Source: Bog-473 sp963754445 (GTDB lineage: Bacteria > Actinomycetota > Acidimicrobiia > Acidimicrobiales > RAAP-2). Taken from it: a stretch of 64,000 nucleotides of DNA. The translations under genes and the position numbers were made by a program. Location of the stretch: NCBI GenBank assembly GCA_963754445.1, contig CAVWFT010000001.1:992001-1056000 (forward strand). The letters are read 5' to 3'. Below the pieces are notes generated by a model. That model ran no database searches. It saw nothing but the letters and a program-made list of their open reading frames with translations, and had not been told where the DNA came from. This document shows, piece by piece, positions 57,238 to 64,000 of this stretch (positions are counted from its first letter, which is position 1; each line of letters starts with the position of its first letter).

Positions 57238-58137
57238 TCATCCGGAGAGGCGCAAAGCCACCATCACGGCCGTGCTGTCGAGCCAGTTCGACCACTGAGA
57301 GATGACCGAATGACAGACGCCCTGGCTACCCGCCATCTTGGTCGAGAATGTTCCCGGTTGATCGACCTGCCCGTTGGTCCAAGCGGAGACCATGTCGAAA
57401 TGATTCGAGACCTGGTATTGGTTGGGTGGGTACTCGCTGCCGTCTGTCTCCGCCATGAGGAGAAGATCGTTGTTCTTCGTGGTTGGTCCAGATGTGGCGA
57501 CGTTGATCGACGTTCCACCCGTGACGCTGGCATAGCCCGTTGCGTCGAGTGACGCGGCGGTGCCAGCTCCCGCGATGTCCCAGGTAAAGGTGGTACAGAA
57601 CACGTCGTTGTTACCCGTGGGTTCGCGTCCAAGGGTGATGGAGGTGATGCCACCGGGATTGTCGGCCCGGTAAAAGATGCTTGCTTCGAGTCCCCCTTGA
57701 ATCCCGCCTGTATGCCGCTTGGCTCTGGTCCAGCCCGGCGGCAACACAAGCTTCGGTACGTCCATTCCGCCGTTGAGAACGCCGCACAGGACTGCCGCTA
57801 CCAAAAGATCCCCCGTCTTCGTGGGTAGAGCGAAGGAGGCGGGAGCGAGCTGTTCTCCGCCCGTGACGGAATTCTGGCTGCTCTGGCAGGTGTCGACGAT
57901 GTCCACGTTCGACGAGCCCGGAACCGCGATGGGTGACGTCGTCTGGGTGGCGCAGGATCCGGCCGTTGCTGACGAGCCCGGCATGTTTGGCGATGATCCC
58001 TCGTCGAGAGCTCCCGTTGGCGTCGCTGTGGCAGAGGCGGCACCCGCACCGAACAAGCCGGCGATCAACAGCATGACGGTGCTCCGGACGCAGATCCCCG
58101 TGATGGCTTGTCGCGGTACGCGGGTCGGGCGTCGCAT
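57238..58137 (-). CDS. Secreted protein of unknown function
   Basis: A 299-residue protein. A basic start (MRRPTRVPRQ) and hydrophobic STVMLLIAGLFGAGAASATA form a signal peptide with a likely AxA cleavage near residue 38. The mature part is Ser/Thr/Gly/Asn-rich with an even number of cysteines (SCATQ, DTCQS, VLCGV, VFCTT, GVCHS plus one more). It resembles the long beta-rich secreted proteins with LPPGWT and DLLLMAETDG motifs found in actinobacteria, similar to jelly-roll or lectin-like folds. No enzymatic motif is seen. ATG 58137 has GGAGG eight bases upstream. Confidence 0.8.
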   Translation of the reverse strand: MRRPTRVPRQAITGICVRSTVMLLIAGLFGAGAASATATPTGALDEGSSPNMPGSSATAGSCATQTTSPIAVPGSSNVDIVDTCQSSQNSVTGGEQLAPASFALPTKTGDLLVAAVLCGVLNGGMDVPKLVLPPGWTRAKRHTGGIQGGLEASIFYRADNPGGITSITLGREPTGNNDVFCTTFTWDIAGAGTAASLDATGYASVTGGTSINVATSGPTTKNNDLLLMAETDGSEYPPNQYQVSNHFDMVSAWTNGQVDQPGTFSTKMAGSQGVCHSVISQWSNWLDSTAVMVALRLSG

Positions 58138-58523
58138 TCGTGATTCCTCCACTTCCTTTTTCCAGTGCGCCGCCGGAATCAAGCAGAGAAATTGAGACGA
58201 CACCCGCTGTCTGGCTTCAATACGTTGTCAACAGCCAGCGCCGACGTTAGCCGGGAGTATCGATCGCCTGTTCTCTGGTTGCACCAACAATGGCAACGTG
58301 AGCGAGGAGTTGCCGGATCACTGTGGGACGTCGACTTCGACGCGGGTATTTCACTTTTCGGGCCTGTACGTGACACCCGTGCCTTTCGTGCTGCCCACCG
58401 AGCCGATCGAGCAACGCACGAGTTGGGACCAACACCGCTCGATCGGGGGCGACGTGGAATCGACGTCAAAAGCGGGTGGTTCGTTCCAGAGGTGGTCGAG
58501 CGACAATTTACGATAGGGCTCAC
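58138..58523. other. Divergent intergenic region
   Basis: These 386 bases separate the secreted protein (-) from the AAA ATPase (+). No gene is evident; open frames are shadows. It should carry promoters for both neighbours. I see no consensus -35/-10 pair that I would defend. Confidence 0.5.
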
Positions 58524-59771
58524 ATGGCATCCGATCCCGAACTCCTCCGAGCTCTGCGGGCCGCAGTCCAGGCGGACCCGGAGAACGTCGCCCTTCGCAC
58601 CCATCTCGCCGATCTCCTCATCGGGGCGCAAGAATTTGCCGATGCGCTCCGCCACCTCGAGGTCGTGCTGCACGCGCACCCGGATCATGTGGAGGCTCTC
58701 GGCCTGGCCGCGCAGGCGGGGACTACCCTTCGTGACCCCCGGGCTGATGGATGGGCCCGTCTGCACCGCACACTGATGAGTTCCGAGGAGGAAGAATCGA
58801 GATCCTCCGAGTTCACCAACCGCGGCCAGGCACCAGCCGATGAGGCCTCCGCCGAAGAGCATGACTGGGACGGGTTCCTCGATGAGGTCGTAAGGCAGTC
58901 GGGAACCCTGCGGCGCGTCACCCTGGAGGATGTGGGTGGCCTCGAAGATGTCAAGCGGAGGCTTGAGCAGTCGTTTTTGACGCCTCTGCGCAATCCCGAG
59001 ATGCGGCGAGTGTACGGAACGAGCCTGCGGGGTGGTCTGCTTCTCTGGGGTCCGCCCGGATGCGGTAAGACGTTTCTCGCCCGCGCTGTCGCGGGCGAGC
59101 TCGACGCATCTTTTGTCAACGTCGGCCTCAACGAGATCCTCGACATGTGGCTCGGAAATTCCGAGAAGCACCTGCACGAGATCTTTGAGATGGCGAGACG
59201 GAACACGCCGTGTGTCTTGTTCTTCGATGAACTCGACGCCATCGGCCATTCGCGAATGAACCTCGGTCGGAGCGCAGCTCGAAACGTCGTGGTGCAACTT
59301 CTGGTTGAGCTTGATGGATTCGATGCTTCGAATGATGGAATTTTCGTGATCGGCGCCACAAATCAGCCGTGGGACGTGGATCCTGGGTTGCGCAGACCGG
59401 GACGGTTTGATCGAACGATGCTCGTCCTGCCGCCTGATGAGCCGGCACGTATGGCGATTCTGGAGTCGAACCTCGCGAATCGACCTCGTGCAGACGCCGA
59501 TCTGGCCAGCGTTGCTCGGAGCGCGGAGGGACTCTCGGGCGCCGACTTGCGGTTGGTGTGCGACGACGCCGCCGAGTCGGCTCTGGCGGAGGCGGTCCGG
59601 GCCGGCACGACGCAACCGATCGAGACTCGGCATCTGCTCGAGGCACTCAAGAGTGTGAAACCCAGCACCGCGCCTTGGTTCGAATCCGCCAGGAATCATG
59701 TTCGCTATGCAAACCAGGAGGGCCTCTACGACGAACTCGCCAGCTACCTCAAGCGCTACCGAGCCAAATAG
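58524..59771 (+). CDS. AAA ATPase (Vps4/FtsH-like module) with N-terminal TPR-like region
   Basis: A 415-residue protein. Residues 1-75 form two TPR-like helix pairs (ELLRALRAAVQADPENVALRTHLADLL and FADALRHLEVVLHAHPDHVEALG). An acidic linker follows, and a classic AAA module runs from about 130: VTLEDVGGLEDVKRRL, Walker A GPPGCGKT (176-183), Walker B VLFFDELDA with Asp235/Glu236, sensor 1 GATN (277-280) and the arginine-finger block GLRRPGRFDR. All catalytic residues are present; no peptidase domain is fused, so it is an unfoldase or remodelling ATPase. ATG 58524 has AGGG seven bases upstream. It is followed after nine bases by a TPR membrane protein, its probable partner. Confidence 0.9.
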   Translation: MASDPELLRALRAAVQADPENVALRTHLADLLIGAQEFADALRHLEVVLHAHPDHVEALGLAAQAGTTLRDPRADGWARLHRTLMSSEEEESRSSEFTNRGQAPADEASAEEHDWDGFLDEVVRQSGTLRRVTLEDVGGLEDVKRRLEQSFLTPLRNPEMRRVYGTSLRGGLLLWGPPGCGKTFLARAVAGELDASFVNVGLNEILDMWLGNSEKHLHEIFEMARRNTPCVLFFDELDAIGHSRMNLGRSAARNVVVQLLVELDGFDASNDGIFVIGATNQPWDVDPGLRRPGRFDRTMLVLPPDEPARMAILESNLANRPRADADLASVARSAEGLSGADLRLVCDDAAESALAEAVRAGTTQPIETRHLLEALKSVKPSTAPWFESARNHVRYANQEGLYDELASYLKRYRAK

Positions 59772-59780
59772 ACGCGCCAA

Positions 59781-60950
59781 ATGACGGGCGAGGACCAAGG
59801 TGACCTCCCATCGCTCCTGCGGGAGGCGGATGCCCTCTGCGAGGTTCGGCGTTTCGCTGAGGCCAGCGAACGAGCAGCTGATGCCGCTCGTCGAGCACCA
59901 GGGAATGCTGACGTCTATGACGTCTATGACGTCTGGACTCGTGCTCTCCTCGGTTCGGAGCAGTACGAACAGGCTGCAGGCACCGCGTCCCAGGCGATCA
60001 GACTCGCTCCGTCGAGTTCCATCGGGTACCGGCTACGGGCCAGGGCGCTCTCTTCTCAGGCACGGAGGTCGAGCGGAGCGGAGCGAACCCGCCTGGCCGC
60101 GGAGGCCGCCAGGTTGGCACGCGAGGCTGTCCGACTCAGTCCATACGACCCGAATTGCCTCTTGGGTATGGCGGAGGCGCTGTCCCTCTCCAATGACGAT
60201 TCGGGAGCGGACGAGGCACTCAAACGGGCGATTCGCATCGCGCCAAACAGCACGGCGACCTGGGTCACAGCCAGTGTCGTGGCCCTGGGAGCCAAGAACT
60301 GGCGCGCGGCGATCGATGCCTGTCATCGGGCGCTGGAACTCAATCCCAACGACTACTCGGCGCTGAATAATTTGGGTGTGGCATTGCGGGCATCCGGCAG
60401 GAGGCGAGAGGGCACCGAGGCTCTCGCGAGAGCTGCGGCGCTCGATCCCGATCGATCGACCGCTCGTCGAAATCTCTCGCGGCGCGGTATCGGAGTCGTC
60501 AGGGTGATCGTGTTGATCGTGCTTTTCCCGATCGTGTTCATCGGTCCCGACGGCCTGATCTTGTACCTGGCCTGTTCCATTGGCTCCAATGTGCTCATCT
60601 CCGCCCGGCCCGACCTGGTGCTCCGTGCTGAACGTTGGGCAGCGCCGGTGGCGCTCTTCGTGGGGCGGCTGGGTATGCGACGCCGCCCTCGAAGGGCTGA
60701 ATCTTCGTCATCGGGTGCCGCTGCAGTGGGGGAGTGGTCGGCACTCAATGGTCGCCAGCGATTACGGCCATGGATCCAGTACGCGGCTGCCGCAACGGTG
60801 TGGATCGTGGTGCTCGTCACCATCTCCGTCGCGCTGGCTTCGCCCGGGTACGACAAGCTCGTGATGGCCCTGGTCGCTGGAGGGTTCGCCGCCATCGCCG
60901 TCATCATCTCTCGTTCAATATCGCAGGAGCATCGCCGGACCGGGGGTTGA
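59781..60950 (+). CDS. TPR-repeat membrane protein
   Basis: A 389-residue protein. Residues 10-230 contain about five TPR units, the clearest being NYxALNNLGVALRASGRRREGTEALARAAALDPD (191-224) and the preceding NWRAAIDACHRALELNPND. Residues 239-268 form one or two hydrophobic helices, and 332-352 and 360-380 two more. The topology places the TPR part in the cytoplasm. A DVYDVYDVW stretch (45-52) arises from a 9-bp tandem duplication. The gene lies nine bases after the TPR-AAA gene, and both carry TPR, so a membrane-docked ATPase complex is likely. I do not recognise the pair as a named system. Confidence 0.85.
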   Translation: MTGEDQGDLPSLLREADALCEVRRFAEASERAADAARRAPGNADVYDVYDVWTRALLGSEQYEQAAGTASQAIRLAPSSSIGYRLRARALSSQARRSSGAERTRLAAEAARLAREAVRLSPYDPNCLLGMAEALSLSNDDSGADEALKRAIRIAPNSTATWVTASVVALGAKNWRAAIDACHRALELNPNDYSALNNLGVALRASGRRREGTEALARAAALDPDRSTARRNLSRRGIGVVRVIVLIVLFPIVFIGPDGLILYLACSIGSNVLISARPDLVLRAERWAAPVALFVGRLGMRRRPRRAESSSSGAAAVGEWSALNGRQRLRPWIQYAAAATVWIVVLVTISVALASPGYDKLVMALVAGGFAAIAVIISRSISQEHRRTGG

Positions 60951-61110
60951 ACGCGTCGCTCTGGTGCCAGGCATTCGGAGTCCGCTTACATCCGAGCGAG
61001 CAGAGCGCAGCGCCGGACTCTCGATGTCCCCATCGAGGATGGGATTCGGTCGATCGATGTCCACGTTAGGGTGTGAGTGCCCCTTTGCCGCCCACCGGAG
61101 TGCATTGCGA

Positions 61111-61893
61111 ATGAACGCTGACCGATCTCTCGACATGGTGGGTCGCCCCGGCGGACCCTTGGCGGATTCCGCCCTCTGGACCCTCGAGGTCATTGCCTCC
61201 GCCGCCGTGTCGCCGAACGTTCACCGACTGGTCCTCACGGCACCAGGTCTCGGTGGCCTCCAGTACCGGCCCGGACAGGATCTGATGCTGCGGATACCAG
61301 GTGACCGCGCGGCGGTCACGAATCGTCGCTATACGATTCGCAAGTTGGATCGAGCGAGACCAGCGGTCACCATCGACGCATCCCTTCACGGCACGGGTCC
61401 CGGCACCGACTGGATGCGGACGGTGCGTCTGGGCGACACCATCGATGCCATTGGGCCGCGCGGGAAGATCACACTGCATGAAGGTGCCGACTGGCATCTG
61501 TTCGTGGGCGACGAGACGGGCATGCCGGGCGCCCTGGCGATGATCGAAGCGTTGGCGGGCGACACGACCGCGATCGCTTTGCTCGAGGTGGACTCCGCTG
61601 CTGACGAGCAGCGTCCCGAGAACGAACAACTGAGGGGGTTGGATATCCAATGGCTCCACCGGCTCGGCCGTTCGGTTCCTGGTGAGCCGGAGCTTCTGGT
61701 CTCCGCAGCGACCGGGTGCGCCCTCCCCTCGGGCTCCGGCCATGCATATATCGCTGCAGAGAAGGGTGTTGTGCGCGCCGTCGAGGCTGCGCTGGCACAG
61801 AGGGGACTGACGTCCGAGCGGATATCGACCAAGGCATATTGGCGTCGGGATGCACCCAACGCTGAGCACGGCGAGCCGGGTCGTGAGGACTGA
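61111..61893 (+). CDS. Siderophore-interacting-type FAD/NAD(P)H reductase
   Basis: A 260-residue flavoprotein of the siderophore-interacting protein/ViuB family. The FAD-binding strand is VHRLVLTAPGLGGLQYRPGQDLMLRIP followed by the RxYT motif NRRYTIRKLD. The NADH-side domain has HLFVGDETGMPGALAMIEAL and ends with SERISTKAYWRRDA. Members reduce ferric siderophores to release iron; no siderophore transport genes are seen, so another reductase role is possible. I start at ATG 61111 (GGAG ten bases upstream) because the longer frame adds an unconserved leader of about 49 residues. Confidence 0.87.
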   Translation: MNADRSLDMVGRPGGPLADSALWTLEVIASAAVSPNVHRLVLTAPGLGGLQYRPGQDLMLRIPGDRAAVTNRRYTIRKLDRARPAVTIDASLHGTGPGTDWMRTVRLGDTIDAIGPRGKITLHEGADWHLFVGDETGMPGALAMIEALAGDTTAIALLEVDSAADEQRPENEQLRGLDIQWLHRLGRSVPGEPELLVSAATGCALPSGSGHAYIAAEKGVVRAVEAALAQRGLTSERISTKAYWRRDAPNAEHGEPGRED

Positions 61894-62061
61894 CGCCATC
61901 GCTGCGTTCTTCGCACCGATCGCCGCCCAAACCGGGGACCCAGCTGAGTGTGGCGTTCGAGATCACAGCCGCTGCATCGTTCGCATGGGGGTTTGCTGCG
62001 CCGGTGGAGCAGATATCAGTTGGCTCGCCGGCGGGCCGGCCGCCCGGCCAAGCTGGCTGGG

Positions 62062-63162
62062 TCAGCCCTGTGGCCCGATCGTCGCCGGGTCGCGGCCGGC
62101 CCCGCCGTCCGCGCTGCTCGAGTACACGGCGAGCGCGAAGCGCAGGACGTCGACCGCCTCCTCGGCACTCCACCAAAGTGGTCCTTCTCCCGTCCGGAGC
62201 CAGCGCAACCAGTGACGTCCTGAATCTCGGAAGCTGCTGCCCCAATCGTCATCGAGTGCGTGGAAGGAGCGCATCTCTCCGTCGACGTACGTCTCGAGGC
62301 TGGGCTGTTGAATGCCACGACCTGTACATCGATTCACACGTGCGTAGCCCCGGCGTCCGGTGACTTCCCATCGCTCGTCATTGGTGTAGTAGTCGGATCG
62401 CAAATACATTTCGGGAGCCAGGGTGATATCCCAGACACCCCGGATGCCGTTTTGGTGTTCCCAGACGATCGTGGTCGGTGCATCGACCGCGATTCCGGCC
62501 ATGACTTCGGTGTTGCCCACCCATGCTCGTACTTCACGCAGCGGGCCGAAGAGCCACAATGCAGTGGAAAGCTTGTGCCACCCATCGTCGAACACGAGGA
62601 TTCCCCGGCCACGGCGCATCTGCTGAAACTGCCATTGAAAACTGGAGTACGGCACGTCCCAACCGCCGCGACCGCTGCCCACCATCTTCATGTGGTATCC
62701 GCTGATCTCTCCGAGGTCGCCTGACTCGACGGTCTCTTTCAGCTTCCTCAGCGGTTCGTAGAAGAGGTAGTTCTCCATGACCCGGAGCACGCGGTCGTTT
62801 GCCCGTGCGGCCTGGAGCATCGTCTCTGCCTCGTCGAGGTCGCTGCACATCGGCTTCTGCAGATTCAGGTGCCAGCCGTAACCCAGCATCTCGCAGACTC
62901 CCTCGACGTGAAGTGGTATCGGGAGCAGGACCTCGGCCGCGTCGACCGCCACGTCACTCCGTGCCAGCTCGGCCGCAGTGGCGAATGTCTGCGCCTGGGG
63001 CCATTCGGCTTGACGTTGGGCCCGGCGATCTTCGTCGGGATCGACCAGCGCCACCACTTCGACGTCAGGATTGTCCGCATAGGCGCGGATGTTCAGGTCA
63101 TAGATGCGGCCGAGACCGACGATGGCGGCACGTACCGGCCGGTCGTAAGGGACGAACGTCAT
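62062..63162 (-). CDS. Gfo/Idh/MocA family oxidoreductase
   Basis: A 366-residue NAD(P)-dependent oxidoreductase. The Rossmann domain begins VRAAIVGLGRIYDLNIRAY. NLQKPMCSD supplies the EKP-type catalytic Lys (here QKP). The substrate domain has GILVFDDGWHKLSTALWLFGP, with an Asp/His pair in the usual place. It is longer and different in subgroup from the enzyme at 33425. The probable substrates are sugars, inositols or similar polyols. ATG 63162 begins just before the Rossmann strand, and a GAGGAG lies further upstream than usual. It faces the siderophore-type reductase gene. Confidence 0.88.
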   Translation of the reverse strand: MTFVPYDRPVRAAIVGLGRIYDLNIRAYADNPDVEVVALVDPDEDRRAQRQAEWPQAQTFATAAELARSDVAVDAAEVLLPIPLHVEGVCEMLGYGWHLNLQKPMCSDLDEAETMLQAARANDRVLRVMENYLFYEPLRKLKETVESGDLGEISGYHMKMVGSGRGGWDVPYSSFQWQFQQMRRGRGILVFDDGWHKLSTALWLFGPLREVRAWVGNTEVMAGIAVDAPTTIVWEHQNGIRGVWDITLAPEMYLRSDYYTNDERWEVTGRRGYARVNRCTGRGIQQPSLETYVDGEMRSFHALDDDWGSSFRDSGRHWLRWLRTGEGPLWWSAEEAVDVLRFALAVYSSSADGGAGRDPATIGPQG

Positions 63163-63339
63163 GAGCGCGTGCGTTCTCCTCGCAGAGTCAAGTGGAATAA
63201 TTTGATGAAGTGAGCAAGTGATCGTGAGTGACGCCTCGGAGCGATCGGGGTTCCGATGGCTGAGGTAGAGAACCAAAGCCTCCGCTCAAACTGCTGGGCC
63301 AGGAGCTGAGCTCAGGCTATGCCGGGCGTGGATCCTGCC

Positions 63340-63678
63340 TCAGCTCCGACTCTGAAGTGACCGACGGACGAGGATGCGGGCGGAGAAGTGATTACCTTCG
63401 ACAGGCGTCAGGACTACTCCTGGAGGGGCGCCTCGCGCCCAGGGGGCGACGGTCGCGTCCAGGAACCATTGACCGACTTCGGCCGACCGAAGCTCGGTTG
63501 AGCTGCGCCAAAAGGACTGGCTCAACGGAATCGCCGCTGTCGACCCTTCGCCGAGTTCGACCGTCACGCTCTCCCAGGAGCGATCGAAGTAGCGATCTCG
63601 ATCAGCGGCTGTGACCTTCAAGCCGTACCCAGCAGGCTCGTTCGGATCACTGCCATTGTGCCAAGCGGTTGCGTACAT
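63340..63678 (-). CDS. Conserved small protein of unknown function
   Basis: A 112-residue protein that starts with MYATAWHNGSDPNEPAGYGLKV and contains DRDRYFDRSWESVTVEL and a C-terminal ATVAPWARGAPPGVVLTPVEGNHF. This layout matches a widespread small family of unknown function seen in many bacteria. No catalytic motif, signal or membrane helix is present. ATG 63678 is the natural start because the conserved N-terminus begins there. It sits between the Gfo/Idh gene and the right-edge gene. Confidence 0.7.
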   Translation of the reverse strand: MYATAWHNGSDPNEPAGYGLKVTAADRDRYFDRSWESVTVELGEGSTAAIPLSQSFWRSSTELRSAEVGQWFLDATVAPWARGAPPGVVLTPVEGNHFSARILVRRSLQSRS

Positions 63679-63782
63679 GCGAAAAGCGTACTGCCGATTG
63701 TCGGAAAGTCGCAGATGGGCCGGAATGCCCCTAGGGAACGGCGCGGGGTCGCTGGTAGGCGCGGATTCTCGGCGCTTTGCAG

Positions 63783-63995
63783 CTACGAGGACTTCGCAGC
63801 TCCGGTTCGCACTGGTCCTGAGCGGACGCTGGCCAGACTCGAGAGCTCGACACCCTCCATGGCGTGGAGCACGGTCCCCGTCAGCGCGACCAGGACCCCG
63901 ATGACGGTCACTCCGTTGAGCAGGATCCCAACTCCGAAGATGCCGTTTCCGGTTTCGTGGTAATAGGAATTCGGATAGCCGGGGACGGTGTACAC
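63783..63995 (-). CDS. Small membrane protein, possibly partial at right edge
   Basis: A 70-residue frame. A Tyr/Gly/Asn-rich start (GYPNSYYHETGNG) is followed by one long hydrophobic helix (GIFGVGILLNGVTVIGVLVALTGTVLHAM, about residues 18-46) and a polar tail. The frame stays open to the window end, so GTG 63995 may be internal and the gene partial. No family is recognised. Confidence 0.4.
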   Translation of the reverse strand: MYTVPGYPNSYYHETGNGIFGVGILLNGVTVIGVLVALTGTVLHAMEGVELSSLASVRSGPVRTGAAKSS

Positions 63996-64000
63996 GAGAA

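Noticed and set aside
58179..59798. 539-residue minus-strand frame opposite the AAA ATPase
   Set aside because: It overlaps a gene with clear Walker motifs on the other strand, has no motif itself and is an antisense shadow.
1..64000. CRISPR arrays, insertion sequences or integrase genes
   Set aside because: Looked for on both strands. No regularly spaced repeats with spacers, transposase motifs or recombinase motifs were found.

Overview
The window is GC-rich DNA (roughly 70 % G+C over most of its length) from an actinobacterium. The supporting evidence is an actinobacterial-type 6C small RNA, a murT/gatD pair, DUF1707/PspC/DUF2510 proteins, a mycobacterial-style CysQ, and many enzymes of the CoA-thioester, steroid and fatty-acid type seen in mycobacteria and Acidimicrobiia. 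An uncultured Acidimicrobiia-like lineage is my best guess. This is inference from gene content, not a phylogenetic result.

Layout. 0-9.5 kb: small HD and ferritin-like proteins, an SDR-DUF2867 protein, a methyltransferase, a thiolase/DUF35 pair, an aldo/keto reductase and an MMPL transporter. 9.6-13.1 kb: a LiaFSR-like envelope-stress module (cyclic-nucleotide-binding-like protein, DUF1707 protein and PspC protein, divergent from a PspC-fused sensor kinase and its LuxR-type regulator). 13.1-16.7 kb: cysQ, a frameshifted cold-shock gene, a carotenoid-oxygenase-family gene and a membrane-anchored unknown. 16.7-23.7 kb: a minus-strand acyl-CoA catabolic cluster (acyl-CoA dehydrogenase, Cys-less thiolase-like protein, DUF35 protein, acyl-CoA ligase, MFE-type SDR, diiron protein). 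23.8-38.5 kb: DUF1214 protein, sulfotransferase (frameshifted), PhnZ-like HD protein, kinase-like protein (frameshifted), serine hydrolase, methyltransferase, RDD protein, TldD/TldE, a Gfo/Idh oxidoreductase, a surface O-acyltransferase, a GNAT protein and a LysR regulator. 38.6-42.2 kb: a LysR box, a sigma70-like promoter and a 6C RNA, followed by an overlapping run of HAD-PlsC fusion, MurT and GatD (frameshifted). 42.2-49.1 kb: a lipid-type operon (PlsC, LarA-like DUF2088 protein, zinc alcohol dehydrogenase, acyl-CoA reductase-HAD fusion) divergent from a TetR regulator across 43 bp of nested palindromes.

From about 49.9 kb to the right edge the character changes. There are long stretches without genes, two short tandem repeats, a tRNA-Val(CAC), lower and more uneven GC, and looser packing of apparently accessory genes. 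These include a PCD-VOC fusion, an alpha/beta hydrolase, a phosphoesterase, a VanZ-like protein, secreted unknowns, a TPR-AAA ATPase with a TPR membrane partner, a siderophore-interacting-type flavoprotein and a second Gfo/Idh enzyme.

Four otherwise intact genes (csp, sulfotransferase, kinase-like, gatD) each carry exactly one extra G or C. That common pattern points first to base-calling errors in the source sequence, and it should be settled before any of them is treated as a pseudogene. The most interesting biology is the 6C RNA locus, the TetR-controlled LarA-like/ADH/FAR-HAD operon, the Cys-less thiolase with its DUF35 partner, and the TPR-AAA/TPR-membrane pair.
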